From contig NZ_JXYE01000002.1 in NCBI RefSeq assembly GCF_000967725.1, forward strand, positions 62,001 to 126,000: 64,000 nucleotides of DNA, in the 5' to 3' direction. Positions 27,723 through 37,258 of this stretch are shown one piece after another; the first letter of the stretch is position 1, and every line of letters starts with the position of its first letter. This DNA is from Loktanella sp. S4079. Lineage in GTDB: Bacteria; Pseudomonadota; Alphaproteobacteria; Rhodobacterales; Rhodobacteraceae. Position numbers and translations under genes: made by a program. The notes beneath the pieces were generated by a model. It was not told the DNA's origin. It did not search any database and worked only from the letters and a program-made list of their open reading frames with translations.

Positions 27723-28182
27723 TCAAAAGATACTTTTCGGGTCGGTCAGCAATTAAATTGAAGACCTCAAAACCGGCTTCAATGGCTTCATCAGCTATGA
27801 TTGAGCGGTGGCAATGGGTCGCACATCTCTCAAAACACATCATGCACGTGAGTTTGGTTGAAGCAACCTTTAGTAGATCAGAAAGAGCCTCACGTGTACC
27901 GGGTTTTGACATATGTTCGTAAAATATTCGTTCAAAAGTAACAAAGTCGCCGGATTTTGCTGCATCACGGCCAGGCTTAGGGTCGCCTAGCTTTTTATAG
28001 TGGCGGTATTCGATGCCTGCCTCATTAAGCTTTTCATTAAGAGCATTCTTTGACAGGCCTTTTTTGCGCGACAAGGGCAATTCACGCACATCAGCAAGTA
28101 GCTTTACGTTCAAGTTTACCAACGTTTCGATCAATTGATCGACATTAGCGCCTTCATAGCCAATAGTGTAAAGCTTGTTCAT
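27667..28182 (-). CDS. DUF488 family protein (accessory)
   Basis: 171 residues from the ATG at 28182 (MNKLYTIGYEG); eleven further in-frame codons upstream do not match the family. DUF488 marks: YTIGYEG, LLADVRELPLSRKKGLSK, GIEYRHYKKLGDPK, and a Cys-containing CMMCFERCATHCHRS near the C-terminus. Function is unknown. It is the first gene of a two-gene module whose frames overlap by 56 bp. A 56-bp repeat found also by the DUF3800 gene lies about 140 bp upstream. Confidence 0.85.
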   Translation of the reverse strand: MNKLYTIGYEGANVDQLIETLVNLNVKLLADVRELPLSRKKGLSKNALNEKLNEAGIEYRHYKKLGDPKPGRDAAKSGDFVTFERIFYEHMSKPGTREALSDLLKVASTKLTCMMCFERCATHCHRSIIADEAIEAGFEVFNLIADRPEKYLLNDFSIPRHNPRESLTAAE

Positions 28183-28322
28183 ATTGCTCTCCTTTGGCAC
28201 TTGAATCCTAAACAAGGGCCTCGATTAACCCGCCAAATGCATGTGCTTACCAAACAGCAATATGGGGGCTTTGCAACACGATACTGTTTCAATGGGCAGA
28301 TTGCATGCCAAATCTCCGATTT

Positions 28323-28378
28323 GGCAGCGCCCGGACCTCCCCCATGGGGAGGGCGCTTCGCACCCACCCCGAGGTCCA
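28323..28378 (-). repeat. 56-bp repeat, copy 2 (inverted)
   Basis: Exact reverse complement of 4495-4550. It lies between the DUF488 gene start and the entericidin gene. Confidence 0.92.
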
Positions 28379-28422
28379 TGCGCGGCGTGCCGCCTCTAAG
28401 GCAGTGCCCGCAAAGCCAATCC

Positions 28423-28563
28423 TTAAAGATCGTTCTGCACCTCTTGGCTTTCTTCGGTAATCGCTTCACCTGCGTTGGAGATGTCTTGGCCTGCACCTTT
28501 GATTGTTTCACAGGCGCTTAGGGTAAAGGCAGCGAGGGTGAGGGGGATGATGAGTTTGGTCAT
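28423..28563 (-). CDS. Entericidin-like small lipoprotein
   Basis: 46 residues, too short for routine gene finding. The N-terminus MTKLIIPLTLAAFTLSAC is a lipoprotein signal (Cys18), followed by ETIKGAGQDISNAGEAI, the entericidin A/B family core, and an acidic tail. An AAAGGA ribosome site precedes the ATG. Entericidins are small membrane-anchored peptides; EcnA/EcnB are an antidote/toxin pair in E. coli, but single copies in alphaproteobacteria have no proven toxicity. Confidence 0.85.
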   Translation of the reverse strand: MTKLIIPLTLAAFTLSACETIKGAGQDISNAGEAITEESQEVQNDL

Positions 28564-28675
28564 TGGCTTTCCTTTCGGGTTTATCGTCATGTGACAAACC
28601 CGGAAGCCGCCGAAAAAGTTCCGCCGGAAAGCCGCGCAACTTGCGTATCAGTCTTAGCCAATGCGGAGCAGACTG

Positions 28676-28756
28676 ATGTATTACCTTCCCCACGCCTTTG
28701 TTATTGTCATGGGTGGCCTAAGCGTTGCGACCTTTGTGACCTCTTGTCTAGTCTAG
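28676..28756 (+). CDS. Possible 26-residue membrane peptide
   Basis: ATG 28676 is preceded by GGAG at 7 bp and encodes MYYLPHAFVIVMGGLSVATF plus six further residues, a single hydrophobic segment. Its stop overlaps the end of the convergent hydrolase gene by 4 bp. Short length means chance cannot be excluded; no family recognised. Confidence 0.3.
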   Translation: MYYLPHAFVIVMGGLSVATFVTSCLV

Positions 28757-29499
28757 CTCGCGGCCCCCAGAAATGCCCGCACGGCGGCTTCGAATTCGCG
28801 CGGCTTTTCGGCATGCAGCCAATGGCCTGCGCCCGGGATTTTGGCGAATTTCGCATTGGGAAAGAGCGCTTTGATGCGGTCTCGGTATTCGGGCAGCACG
28901 TAGCGCGAGTTTGCGCCCGATAGGAACAAGGTCGGCCCATCAAAGCGGCCTGAAACCTGCGGGAAACCGACGATCTGCGCCATGTCGCGGTCCAGCACGT
29001 CCAAATTCAGTCGCCAGCGCTTTTCTTTCATATCAAGGCTTTGAAGCAGGAAATCGGCAACGCCGGGTTCAAGGTCTCCGAGCTGTTCTTTGGCTTCTGA
29101 TCGGTTGGTCACGGCCGAAAGATCCGCGTTGCGCATAGCGTTGAGCGGCCCGGCTTGGGTGTGTTGATAGGCGATGGGTGCAATATCGGCGACGATCAGG
29201 CGCTTGACCTTTTCGGGATGGGTCAGGGCCAGTACCATGGCGGATTTGCCGCCCATCGAATGCCCCAAAACGTCGCTTGGCTCTGCGATTGTTGCGGCTA
29301 AATCTCCGGCCATATCCGCGTAGCTTTGGCTGTCGTACCATGGGCTGTTCCCGTGGTTGCGCATATCTACGGCCGTGACTGGGCGCGTGTCCGATAGCCG
29401 CTTGGCGATGACGTTCCAGTTGCGTGAGGACCCAAACAGGCCGTGTGCAATCAACAGGGGTGTTACGGCAGGGCCGTCGTAGTGTACCGTGTTCAACAT
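28753..29499 (-). CDS. Alpha/beta-fold hydrolase (YbfF-like esterase)
   Basis: 248 residues. Oxyanion region LIAHGLFGSSRNW (about 16-28), VDMRNHGNSP, nucleophile elbow GHSMGGKSAM (Ser about 81), and late catalytic His in PGAGHWLHAEKP. This pattern is close to YbfF-type acyl-CoA/short-chain esterases. The substrate is unknown. It is divergent from the small membrane protein gene that starts at 29577. Confidence 0.88.
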   Translation of the reverse strand: MLNTVHYDGPAVTPLLIAHGLFGSSRNWNVIAKRLSDTRPVTAVDMRNHGNSPWYDSQSYADMAGDLAATIAEPSDVLGHSMGGKSAMVLALTHPEKVKRLIVADIAPIAYQHTQAGPLNAMRNADLSAVTNRSEAKEQLGDLEPGVADFLLQSLDMKEKRWRLNLDVLDRDMAQIVGFPQVSGRFDGPTLFLSGANSRYVLPEYRDRIKALFPNAKFAKIPGAGHWLHAEKPREFEAAVRAFLGAAS

Positions 29500-29576
29500 G
29501 CATCTGTATTAGCGCTATTTCGCCGAGAGACACCAGAGGCATTGAGCCAAAAACAAAACGCGATTAGCAGGTCTTC

Positions 29577-29945
29577 ATGGTCCATATGGTTGAACAGAAA
29601 GTCACCGAACTTAGCGCGCTGCTTGAGGAAAAGCTGCGGGTGCGCGGTAGCAGTTTTGCGACCCAAGTGCGCAAGGCAGGGCGGACTTTGCCACGCCACA
29701 TCCGCCGGGACATGAAATACCTGATCGAATCCGCTGAGCTGGTGCAAAACCCAAAACTCGCCCGGATGGTCAACGAGGCCCGTGTCGAACGCGCCCATCG
29801 CAATGCCGTGGCCTATCTGAACAGCGTTGACCCTTGGGAGCGCCGCAAGACCACGATCCTGAACATCACTGCCTCGGTTGCATTCGTGCTGATCGTGGTC
29901 GGTGCGCTATTGCTCTATGTTCTGGTGCAACGCGGATATGTTTAG
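29577..29945 (+). CDS. Conserved hypothetical protein with C-terminal membrane anchor
   Basis: 122 residues. The first about 90 are charged and helical (TELSALLEEKLRVRG, TLPRHIRRDMKYLIESAEL), and a single hydrophobic helix (ILNITASVAFVLIVVGALLL) near 93-115 anchors a soluble cytoplasmic part. I believe it is conserved in Rhodobacterales but know no function. AGCAGG precedes the ATG. The stop overlaps the kptA stop region by 4 bp (convergent). Confidence 0.72.
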   Translation: MVHMVEQKVTELSALLEEKLRVRGSSFATQVRKAGRTLPRHIRRDMKYLIESAELVQNPKLARMVNEARVERAHRNAVAYLNSVDPWERRKTTILNITASVAFVLIVVGALLLYVLVQRGYV

Positions 29946-30475
29946 GGCTGACGTAAGAATTTTGGCTCTACGTATTCTGTAAGCCAGACGTCATTTTCAG
30001 AGCGATAAAATGCGTGCCCTGCAGTGTGCATTGATTTTGCATCAACGTGAAAAATTACCGCTTTGCCATAACGCTGTCCAACTTGGGTGGCTGTTTCGAC
30101 GTTGTCGGTCAGATGAACGTGCTGACGTGATTGTTTTCTTAGACCCTCTGTCACGATTGCATCTACAAAACGTGTGGCTGTCCCGTGATAGAGAGTATCA
30201 GGCGGTGTTTGTCGCTGTAGTCCGAGGTCAACCGGAAAAGAATGCCCTTGGTTCGCGCGAACTTGCGCTTGGTCAGGTGAAAGTGAAAAGCGTTTTTTGT
30301 CACTGGTCGCAACGATATCCAAAATCTCTTGAACTGAGAGTTTCCCGCCGGATTTATTCGCGATCTGGGCAACGGACCCCCAACCTTGGGTATCTAACTC
30401 AACGCCAATTTCGTCGGGTTTGTGCCTAAGAACGAAACTCAAGAATTTGCTCTTGTTTGTGAGTTCATCGGCCAT
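29942..30475 (-). CDS. kptA: RNA 2'-phosphotransferase KptA/Tpt1
   Basis: 177 residues, the usual length. Tpt1/KptA transfers an internal RNA 2'-phosphate to NAD, giving ADP-ribose 1'',2''-cyclic phosphate. Motifs: SKFLSFVLRHKPDEIGVELD, RFSLSPDQAQVRANQGHS, LYHGTATR, RQHVHLTDNVETA, and FYRSENDVWLT. The conserved Arg-His-Arg-Arg active-site set appears complete. Bacteria lack the tRNA-splicing substrate, so its role is unclear. Codons are A/T-richer than neighbours. It lies 25 bp downstream of an Imm11-like gene on the same strand. Confidence 0.92.
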   Translation of the reverse strand: MADELTNKSKFLSFVLRHKPDEIGVELDTQGWGSVAQIANKSGGKLSVQEILDIVATSDKKRFSLSPDQAQVRANQGHSFPVDLGLQRQTPPDTLYHGTATRFVDAIVTEGLRKQSRQHVHLTDNVETATQVGQRYGKAVIFHVDAKSMHTAGHAFYRSENDVWLTEYVEPKFLRQP

Positions 30476-30500
30476 TCAAAAATCCATGTTTAGAGATGTA

Positions 30501-31163
30501 TCAGGGTTTCAGAGACTTACAGCGGCTAAACGCGAAGGCGTCCACAAGGCCTGCATTCACAAATCCATCATGCAAGCGGTCGCTCACAAAAAATGCATGG
30601 CTTTGGATAAGAGGATCAACCCAAATATCAGGATTGCCCAAGCAGTCTTTTTCAACAACTAAAGCATCATCTATAACCCCATAGTTGATCGTGTAAGCAA
30701 CATTTTTACTTAGCGCTCGACGCAAACCCACAGATTGATCCGGTAAAACAGCCGTCTTCGCCTCACCTATGTTCAATACAAAAAATGACTGTGGATAGGA
30801 TACGCCTTTATCCTGCCGGAATAGCTCGACAGGATATAGGTTTGAACGTCCTATATCGTGCTCTCGCAGAACGGCGGCAACATCGGCAGAAACGATAGGG
30901 CAGGTCCAGCTTATGACATGTGGTAACCGTTCAGGCAGCATTGGTCCGTGACCTGTGCCTTCTTGCAAGTCCATATCTGCCTTCGTTTCCAAACGCGTTG
31001 GAAGATCATCCGCTGATAGTGGCGTGCCTCGCCTATCTGCTAAGATGATTTTGTTGTCACGAGCAACTTGCTCGTCGAGCGTAAGATGGTCTTCCGGCCA
31101 ATCAAATCCAAACATGTTTTCGATGTTGTCACTCGCCTGACACAGCCATACGCAATCTGTCAT
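30501..31163 (-). CDS. Imm11 (DUF1629)-like protein
   Basis: 220 residues, soluble. The C-terminal part NPDIWVDPLIQSHAFFVSDR followed by AGLVDAFAFSRCKSL resembles the Imm11/DUF1629 family, in which members are often immunity proteins of polymorphic toxins or accessory proteins of unknown role. The N-terminus WLCQASDNIENMFGFDWPED is not recognised. It is the first gene of a probable two-gene unit with kptA. No toxin gene is adjacent. The family call is from memory and moderate. Confidence 0.6.
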   Translation of the reverse strand: MTDCVWLCQASDNIENMFGFDWPEDHLTLDEQVARDNKIILADRRGTPLSADDLPTRLETKADMDLQEGTGHGPMLPERLPHVISWTCPIVSADVAAVLREHDIGRSNLYPVELFRQDKGVSYPQSFFVLNIGEAKTAVLPDQSVGLRRALSKNVAYTINYGVIDDALVVEKDCLGNPDIWVDPLIQSHAFFVSDRLHDGFVNAGLVDAFAFSRCKSLKP

Positions 31164-31240
31164 TCATTCGCTCCTGCTCGCGCTGTCGCTGCCAATGTGT
31201 TCACAGATTGTTATGTAGGGGCAATAGGTGTCCCAAAATA

Positions 31241-31266
31241 AAAGAGGCGGGAAAATCCCGCCTCTT
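31241..31266 (-). terminator. Terminator of glyA
   Basis: AAGAGGCGGGA/TCCCGCCTCTT hairpin with a short AAA loop and a T-rich run on the minus strand, 25 bp past the glyA stop. Confidence 0.85.
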
Positions 31267-31291
31267 CTGAATAGTGCCAATGTGCCTGTTA

Positions 31292-32587
31292 TTACAGGTT
31301 GGGGTACATCGGGAACTTGTCGCAGAGCGCTTCGACTTCGGCGCGGACTTTGGCTTCGACTTCGCCGTTGCCGTCTTCTCCGTTGGCGGCCAGACCATCG
31401 ACCACTTCGACGATCCAGTCAGCGATTTGGCGGAACTCGGCCTCGCCAAATCCACGTGTTGTGCCTGCGGGTGAACCCAGACGGATACCGGATGTGACCA
31501 TCGGCTTTTCAGGGTCAAACGGGATGCCGTTTTTGTTGCAAGTGATATGTGCGCGGCCCAGAGCAACCTCTGTCGCGTTGCCCTTTACGCCTTTGGGGCG
31601 CAGGTCGACGAGCATCAGGTGGCTGTCTGTCCCGCCGGATACGATGTCTAGGCCGCCTTTCATCAGTTGATCAGCCAAGGCTTGCGCATTTTTGACCACT
31701 TGTTCTTGGTAAGATTTGAACTCGGGGCGTAGGGCCTCGCCAAAGGCAGCAGCCTTACCAGCGATGACGTGCATCAGCGGGCCACCTTGGATGCCTGGGA
31801 AAATGGCAGAGTTCACCTTTTTGGCGATATCAGCGTCGTTGGTCAGGATCATGCCACCACGCGGACCGCGTAGGGTCTTGTGGGTTGTTGTTGTTGCAAC
31901 ATGTGCGTGTGGGAAAGGCGATGGGTAGATGCCCGCAGCGACCAGACCGGCAAAATGCGCCATATCAACAAGCAGGTAAGCCCCAACGCTATCTGCGATC
32001 TCGCGCATTTTTGCGAAATCAATGATGCGTGGAATGGCAGAACCACCGGCGATGATCATTTTTGGCTGATGCTCTGTCGCGAGGCGTTGCACTTCGTCAT
32101 AGTCGAGCAGGCTGTCCTGACGGCGAACGCCATATTGGACGGCGTTGTAGATTTTGCCGGATTGGTTGGGCTTTGCACCGTGGGTTAGGTGGCCACCTGC
32201 GTCCAAAGACATACCCAAAATGGTATCGCCGGGTTTGATCAGCGCGTTGTACACACCTTGGTTCGCTTGCGAGCCAGAGTTGGGCTGGACGTTGGCGAAT
32301 TCGCAGCCGAACAGTTCTTTGGCGCGATCAATTGCCAAGTTCTCAGCAACGTCGACGTGCTCGCAACCGCCATAGTAACGGCGGCCCGGATATCCTTCTG
32401 CGTATTTGTTGGTCATCACGCTGCCTTGGGCTTCCATTACGGCGGCAGAAACGATGTTTTCAGATGCGATCAGCTCGATCTCTTTGCGCTGGCGCTTCAG
32501 CTCGGCCTGAATGGCGTCGTGCAGTGCTGGGTCGCGGGTTTCCAAGGTTTCGGTGAAAAATCCGGAGTCGCGGACGGTGGAAGTCAT
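31292..32587 (-). CDS. glyA: Serine hydroxymethyltransferase
   Basis: 431 residues. PLP enzyme interconverting serine and glycine with tetrahydrofolate, the main source of one-carbon units. [34 protein letters not shown], and the PLP-lysine segment [14 protein letters not shown] are intact. Length and ends are typical. Single-gene transcript with its own terminator, divergent from nadK. Confidence 0.97.
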   Translation of the reverse strand: MTSTVRDSGFFTETLETRDPALHDAIQAELKRQRKEIELIASENIVSAAVMEAQGSVMTNKYAEGYPGRRYYGGCEHVDVAENLAIDRAKELFGCEFANVQPNSGSQANQGVYNALIKPGDTILGMSLDAGGHLTHGAKPNQSGKIYNAVQYGVRRQDSLLDYDEVQRLATEHQPKMIIAGGSAIPRIIDFAKMREIADSVGAYLLVDMAHFAGLVAAGIYPSPFPHAHVATTTTHKTLRGPRGGMILTNDADIAKKVNSAIFPGIQGGPLMHVIAGKAAAFGEALRPEFKSYQEQVVKNAQALADQLMKGGLDIVSGGTDSHLMLVDLRPKGVKGNATEVALGRAHITCNKNGIPFDPEKPMVTSGIRLGSPAGTTRGFGEAEFRQIADWIVEVVDGLAANGEDGNGEVEAKVRAEVEALCDKFPMYPNL

Positions 32588-32772
32588 GGATGTGTTCCCT
32601 TCTCAGGTGCCAAAAGCAGGATGATTGGCCTCTCATACCGTAGGACTGCCCTGTTCTAAAGCATCAAAACGACCATGATCTTTATGAGCGCGTCATGAAG
32701 GTTTCTTATCCGCGACTTGTGTTTCGGGAATGATCAAAGCACAACTGTCCGGAACAAGAGGAAACTTTTACG

Positions 32773-33537
32773 ATGTCGCAGCCCAAGATCGCATTTCTTG
32801 CAAGCCCCGTCCCAAGCGCCCAAGCGGCCAAACGGGAGCTGAGCGAAAGATACGGCGATCTGCCAGTGGATCAGGCAGAGGTGATCGTTGCGTTGGGTGG
32901 TGACGGTTTCATGTTGGACACGTTGCATGGTACGCAAGGGTTGGACGTTCCGGTTTACGGAATGAACCGCGGCACCGTGGGTTTCTTGATGAACGAGTTT
33001 CATGCAGAGGAATTGGCTGAACGATTGCACGCCGCCGTCGAAGAGGTGATCAACCCGTTGACCATGACGGCCCTGACGGTTGATGGCGATATGCGCGAAG
33101 CCTTGGCCATCAACGAAGTCAGCCTGCTGCGCGCCGGTCCGCAGGCTGCCAAGTTGCGGATCACCGTCGATGGAAAGCTGCGCATGCAAGAGTTGGTTTG
33201 CGATGGCGCGCTGCTGGCGACACCTGCGGGATCGACGGCCTATAACTACTCCGCGCATGGTCCGATTCTGCCAATCGGGTCCGATGTATTGGCGCTGACC
33301 GCAATGTCTGCGTTTCGTCCGCGCCGCTGGCGTGGCGCGTTGCTACCTAAACGCGCGGTGGTGCGGTTTGACGTGATTGATCCGGGGAAACGCCCCGTGA
33401 TGGCTGACGCAGATGGAAAGTCAGTGCGCAATGTCGCCAGCGTTGAGATCAGATCAGAGCCGATGGTGAAACACCGTATCCTCTTTGATCCCGGTCATGG
33501 GCTCGAAGAGCGCCTGATCAGAGAGCAGTTCGTCTAA
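32773..33537 (+). CDS. nadK: NAD kinase
   Basis: 254 residues. Phosphorylates NAD to NADP. GGDGFML (42-48), NRGTVGFLMN, the NE motif in AINEVSLLR and TPAGSTAYNYSAHGPI are all present, so it should be active. A hairpin follows directly after the stop. Confidence 0.95.
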   Translation: MSQPKIAFLASPVPSAQAAKRELSERYGDLPVDQAEVIVALGGDGFMLDTLHGTQGLDVPVYGMNRGTVGFLMNEFHAEELAERLHAAVEEVINPLTMTALTVDGDMREALAINEVSLLRAGPQAAKLRITVDGKLRMQELVCDGALLATPAGSTAYNYSAHGPILPIGSDVLALTAMSAFRPRRWRGALLPKRAVVRFDVIDPGKRPVMADADGKSVRNVASVEIRSEPMVKHRILFDPGHGLEERLIREQFV

Positions 33538-33541
33538 GAAC

Positions 33542-33566
33542 TGCACGCCCCAATCAGGGGCGTGCA
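33542..33566 (+). terminator. Hairpin between nadK and nitroreductase genes
   Basis: TGCACGCCCC/GGGGCGTGCA with a five-base loop, shared by two convergent genes. No strong T tract. Confidence 0.65.
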
Positions 33567-33577
33567 ATATTGTGCGA

Positions 33578-34216
33578 TTAAGCAGCGTCGATACGCGTGA
33601 TAAACTTGTCAGCGTCGCGGCGTACTTTGGCTTGGCCATTCAGCCAGTCGCCTTCGGCATCGCGGTAGCCCAGTGGCATGATTGCGACAGAACGCAGGCC
33701 ACGTTCACGCAGGCCAAGGATTTCGTCGAATTTTTCGGGCTCAAAGCCTTCCATTGGGGTGCTGTCGACTTCTTCGAATGCAGCCGCCGTCAGCGCGAGG
33801 CCAAGGCCGATGTATGCCTGACGTGCCGCATGTTCAAAGTTTACTTCTTCGGGGCGCGGCAAGTACATGCCTTTCAGGCGGTCATAGTAACCTGTCAGTG
33901 CTTCGGTCACGCCACCGCGCGCTTTGCCGGTTTCGGTGACGACGCCGTCGATGCGCGCTTCGGTGTAGTTGTCCCATGCGGCGAATACCAGCAGGTGGCT
34001 ACCGTCAACCAATTGCTCTTGGTCGAATGCAGCGTCTTTCAGTTTTGCGCGCACTTCTGGGTCGGTCACAACGATCACTTCGAATGGCTGAAGGCCGCTG
34101 GACGTCGGAGCAAGGCGGATCGCTTCGAGGATTGCCTCTACTTTTTCTTCTGGGACTGACTTGCTGGGGTCCATTTTCTTGGTGGCGTAACGCCAGTTCA
34201 AACGTTCTTGTAGCAT
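33578..34216 (-). CDS. Nitroreductase-family NAD(P)H oxidoreductase
   Basis: 212 residues from the ATG at 34216, preceded by AAAGGA. FMN-dependent nitroreductase fold: RYATKKMDPSKSVPEEKVEAI, LAPTSSGLQPFEVIVV (FMN phosphate site), and RSVAIMPLGYRDAEGDW. Close in pattern to NfsB/YfkO-type enzymes acting on quinones, nitro compounds or flavins. The physiological substrate is unknown. Confidence 0.88.
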   Translation of the reverse strand: MLQERLNWRYATKKMDPSKSVPEEKVEAILEAIRLAPTSSGLQPFEVIVVTDPEVRAKLKDAAFDQEQLVDGSHLLVFAAWDNYTEARIDGVVTETGKARGGVTEALTGYYDRLKGMYLPRPEEVNFEHAARQAYIGLGLALTAAAFEEVDSTPMEGFEPEKFDEILGLRERGLRSVAIMPLGYRDAEGDWLNGQAKVRRDADKFITRIDAA

Positions 34217-34612
34217 TTCATTATTCCTTTTGGGGCGGGGCAGCCCCGCGTTGTTCTGAGGCATATTTGGGGCGGAAACCTACAGACCGGAACCCCATAG
34301 GTCGCACAGGGTCTGTTTGCGGCTGCACAACGTCACATCTGCATGGTGCAGCAATTCACAAAACCTAGCATATCTGCGCTGCGGCATCCCCGAATCGTTC
34401 AAATATGCTGTGATGCAGCAATCTACCTTTGGGTGCTTGACCTGTGGTGCGGTGACCTTAAAGGGGGCAAATATTTTGGCGTAAGCTTGAATTTTGGACA
34501 CAAACCGACGTTTACGGCTATTTCCCGAAGGCGGCAAACTGCCTATAGTCATTTGAAAAGCGGGGACAAACTCGCAGTATGTGCTATGTGTTATTTTGGG
34601 AGGCCACTTGTT
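34217..34612. other. Non-coding region between nitroreductase and ihfB
   Basis: 396 bp with no convincing gene on either strand. A GGGGCGGGGCAGCCCCGC hairpin lies near 34234-34252 just upstream of the nitroreductase start. Both divergent promoters should lie here, but I cannot assign -35/-10 boxes with confidence. Confidence 0.5.
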
Positions 34613-34894
34613 ATGATCCGATCTGAATTGATTCAAAAAATCGCCGACGACAACCCGCATTTGTATCAACGTGACGTTGAGAAAATCGTGAATACCATCT
34701 TCGAAGAAATAACAGAGGCAATGTCGCGCGGTGATCGCGTTGAGCTGCGCGGTTTTGGTGCGTTTTCCGTCAAGAAACGTGATCAACGCATCGGGAGGAA
34801 CCCGCGCACCGGCGAAGCGGTCGAAGTCGAAGAAAAGCATGTTCCGTTTTTCAAGACTGGTAAGCTGTTGCGTGATCGCCTGAACGGCAACTAA
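34613..34894 (+). CDS. ihfB: Integration host factor subunit beta
   Basis: 93 residues from the ATG at 34613 (GGGAGG upstream). HU/IHF fold with [20 protein letters not shown], the DNA-bending arm [18 protein letters not shown], and [15 protein letters not shown]. Partner IhfA is encoded elsewhere. The frame is open upstream, but that part is not protein-like. First gene of an ihfB-lapA-trpF run. Confidence 0.95.
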   Translation: MIRSELIQKIADDNPHLYQRDVEKIVNTIFEEITEAMSRGDRVELRGFGAFSVKKRDQRIGRNPRTGEAVEVEEKHVPFFKTGKLLRDRLNGN

Positions 34895-34921
34895 CGCATA
34901 AACGGTAACTAAGAGGGTACC

Positions 34922-35278
34922 ATGAAAACCATTCGCTATGCCTTTTGGGCAATTGTAGGTCTGTGCTTGATCCTGATCGGATTGGCAAATCGTGGGCTGG
35001 TGACAGTACGCGCGATGCCGACACCTGTCGCGGATCTGTTAGGCATTTCGCCTGACGTGCAGCTACCACTGTTCATAGTCATATTCTTGGGCGTCGGCGC
35101 TGGGCTGATGATTGGTTTCTTGTGGGAATGGGTGCGTGAACATCGTGTCCGTGCTGCGTCACGCGCCAAAAGCCGTGAGCTAGATGTGCTGCGCCGTGAA
35201 GTGCAAAAACTGCGCGGCGAAGCCGTTGGCGCCAAAAGCAGTGACGACGTGCTGGCCCTGTTAGAAAACGCAAGCTGA
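34922..35278 (+). CDS. LapA/DUF1049-domain membrane protein
   Basis: 118 residues with two hydrophobic helices ([20 protein letters not shown] and a second near 48-68) and a charged cytoplasmic coiled tail ([18 protein letters not shown]). The pattern is that of LapA/YciS proteins, which help lipopolysaccharide assembly regulation with LapB in enterics. Its TGA overlaps the trpF ATG. Confidence 0.85.
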   Translation: MKTIRYAFWAIVGLCLILIGLANRGLVTVRAMPTPVADLLGISPDVQLPLFIVIFLGVGAGLMIGFLWEWVREHRVRAASRAKSRELDVLRREVQKLRGEAVGAKSSDDVLALLENAS

Positions 35279-35925
35279 TGTCCTCTGACGTTCGTGTGAA
35301 AATCTGCGGTCTACGCGACACGCAGATGGTTCAGGCTGCCGCTGATGCAGGGGTAGCCTATGTCGGTTTGGTCTTTTTTCCAAAATCGCCTCGCAATGTT
35401 GAAATTGCCGAGGCGGCAGCCGTTGCTTTGGATGTGCCTGTCGGCATTGCCAAAGTGGGGCTTTTCGTGAATGCGGATGATGCCGCGCTCGACGCCATTC
35501 TTGATCGGGTGCCGTTGGATGTTTTGCAACTGCACGGATCAGAAAGCCCAGAGCGGGTTTCCTATTTACGACGTCGCTATGGCTTGCCAATCATGAAGGC
35601 TGTTGGCGTGTCATCTGCCGCGGACCTGCCTGCGCTAGACGAATATGCGCAGGTTGCGGACCAAATCCTTGTGGATGCCAAGCCGCCAAAGGATGCGGAT
35701 TTGCCGGGTGGGAATGGCCTGTCGTTCGACTGGCGTTTGATCGCGGGACGGCGGTGGCCTGTGCCTTGGATGTTGGCCGGCGGGCTAACCCCAGACAATG
35801 TGGCCGAAGCAATCCAGCTAACCGGCGCAAAGCAAGTTGATGTATCCAGCGGCGTGGAAACCGCGCCAGGTGTTAAGGATGCAGCATTGATCGCGTCGTT
35901 CTGCCGCGCGGCGCAAACCGCTTAA
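35278..35925 (+). CDS. trpF: Phosphoribosylanthranilate isomerase
   Basis: 215 residues. Third step of tryptophan synthesis after anthranilate. KICGLRD holds the catalytic Cys10, and the catalytic Asp is in ILVDAKPP; the phosphate-binding [10 protein letters not shown] and VDVSSGVE are intact. Translationally coupled to the LapA-type gene (one-base overlap) and followed by trpB 92 bp later. Confidence 0.95.
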   Translation: MSSDVRVKICGLRDTQMVQAAADAGVAYVGLVFFPKSPRNVEIAEAAAVALDVPVGIAKVGLFVNADDAALDAILDRVPLDVLQLHGSESPERVSYLRRRYGLPIMKAVGVSSAADLPALDEYAQVADQILVDAKPPKDADLPGGNGLSFDWRLIAGRRWPVPWMLAGGLTPDNVAEAIQLTGAKQVDVSSGVETAPGVKDAALIASFCRAAQTA

Positions 35926-36017
35926 TTCGACAATGCAGGCGATTGCCGGCTGGCATGCGCTTTACCATTATGCGCAATGGCGCTAGTTCTGACGTGCGCG
36001 ATAAAACTAGGTGTGAC

Positions 36018-37244
36018 ATGGCCAACGATCTATTCAACAGCTTCATGACCGGACCCGACGAAAAGGGTCGTTTTGGTGATTTTGGGGGCCGCTTTGTTTC
36101 GGAAACCCTGATGCCGCTAATCCTCGAACTTGAGGAACAGTATGAGCATGCCAAGACTGATGAAACATTCTGGGCGGAAATGAATGATCTGTGGGCGAAC
36201 TACGTTGGCCGCCCCAGCCCGCTATACCATGCGGAACGCCTGACTGAACATTTGGGTGGGGCTAAGATTTACCTAAAACGGGACGAGCTGAACCACACCG
36301 GCGCACATAAGATTAACAACGTGCTGGGTCAGATCATTCTGGCCCGCCGTATGGGAAAAACCCGCATTATCGCCGAAACTGGTGCTGGACAGCACGGTGT
36401 TGCGACAGCGACCGTTTGTGCGAAATTCGGACTAAAATGTGTGGTCTACATGGGCGCGCATGACGTTGAACGCCAAGCCCCGAATGTGTTCCGTATGCGC
36501 CTGCTCGGTGCTGAGGTTGTGCCCGTGACTTCGGGGCGCGGCACATTGAAAGACGCGATGAACGATGCGTTGCGCGACTGGGTGACCAACGTTGACAACA
36601 CCTTCTATTGCATCGGCACGGTCGCTGGTCCGCATCCATACCCTGCGATGGTTCGCGATTTTCAGGCGATTATCGGCAAAGAAACCAAAGAGCAAATCCT
36701 TGCCGCCGAGGGTCGTCTGCCTGATACGCTGATCGCTGCGATTGGCGGTGGCTCGAATGCTATGGGTCTGTTCTTTCCGTTCCTCGACGACAAAGACGTG
36801 AATATCATCGGTGTTGAGGCGGGCGGCAAAGGCGTAAACGCCAAGATGGAACACTGTGCTTCGCTCACTGGCGGGCGTCCGGGGGTACTACACGGAAACC
36901 GCACCTATCTTTTGCAAGATGACGATGGCCAAATTTTGGAAGGTTTCAGCATCTCTGCTGGTCTTGATTACCCCGGTATCGGGCCAGAGCACGCATGGCT
37001 GCATGAAATCGGCCGGGCGAAGTATGTGGCGATCACCGATAAAGAGGCGCTAGAGGCGTTTCAACTGTGCTGCTCTCTCGAAGGGATCATTCCGGCGCTA
37101 GAGCCATCACATGCGCTGGCCCATGTGATCAAGATCGCGCCAGAGCTGCCCAAAGATCACCTGTTGGTCATGAATATGTGCGGCCGCGGCGACAAAGACA
37201 TCTTTACCGTCGCCAAGCATCTTGGCTTTGACATGAATACCTAA
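36018..37244 (+). CDS. trpB: Tryptophan synthase beta chain
   Basis: 408 residues from the ATG at 36018. Condenses indole with serine. [12 protein letters not shown] contains the PLP lysine (Lys98); [13 protein letters not shown] and GGGSNAMG are intact. The frame is open 25 codons further upstream, but those do not match the family. The partner trpA is not next to it but at 50.1 kb on the other strand. Confidence 0.96.
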   Translation: MANDLFNSFMTGPDEKGRFGDFGGRFVSETLMPLILELEEQYEHAKTDETFWAEMNDLWANYVGRPSPLYHAERLTEHLGGAKIYLKRDELNHTGAHKINNVLGQIILARRMGKTRIIAETGAGQHGVATATVCAKFGLKCVVYMGAHDVERQAPNVFRMRLLGAEVVPVTSGRGTLKDAMNDALRDWVTNVDNTFYCIGTVAGPHPYPAMVRDFQAIIGKETKEQILAAEGRLPDTLIAAIGGGSNAMGLFFPFLDDKDVNIIGVEAGGKGVNAKMEHCASLTGGRPGVLHGNRTYLLQDDDGQILEGFSISAGLDYPGIGPEHAWLHEIGRAKYVAITDKEALEAFQLCCSLEGIIPALEPSHALAHVIKIAPELPKDHLLVMNMCGRGDKDIFTVAKHLGFDMNT

Positions 37245-37258
37245 TCGACAAGAATTTG

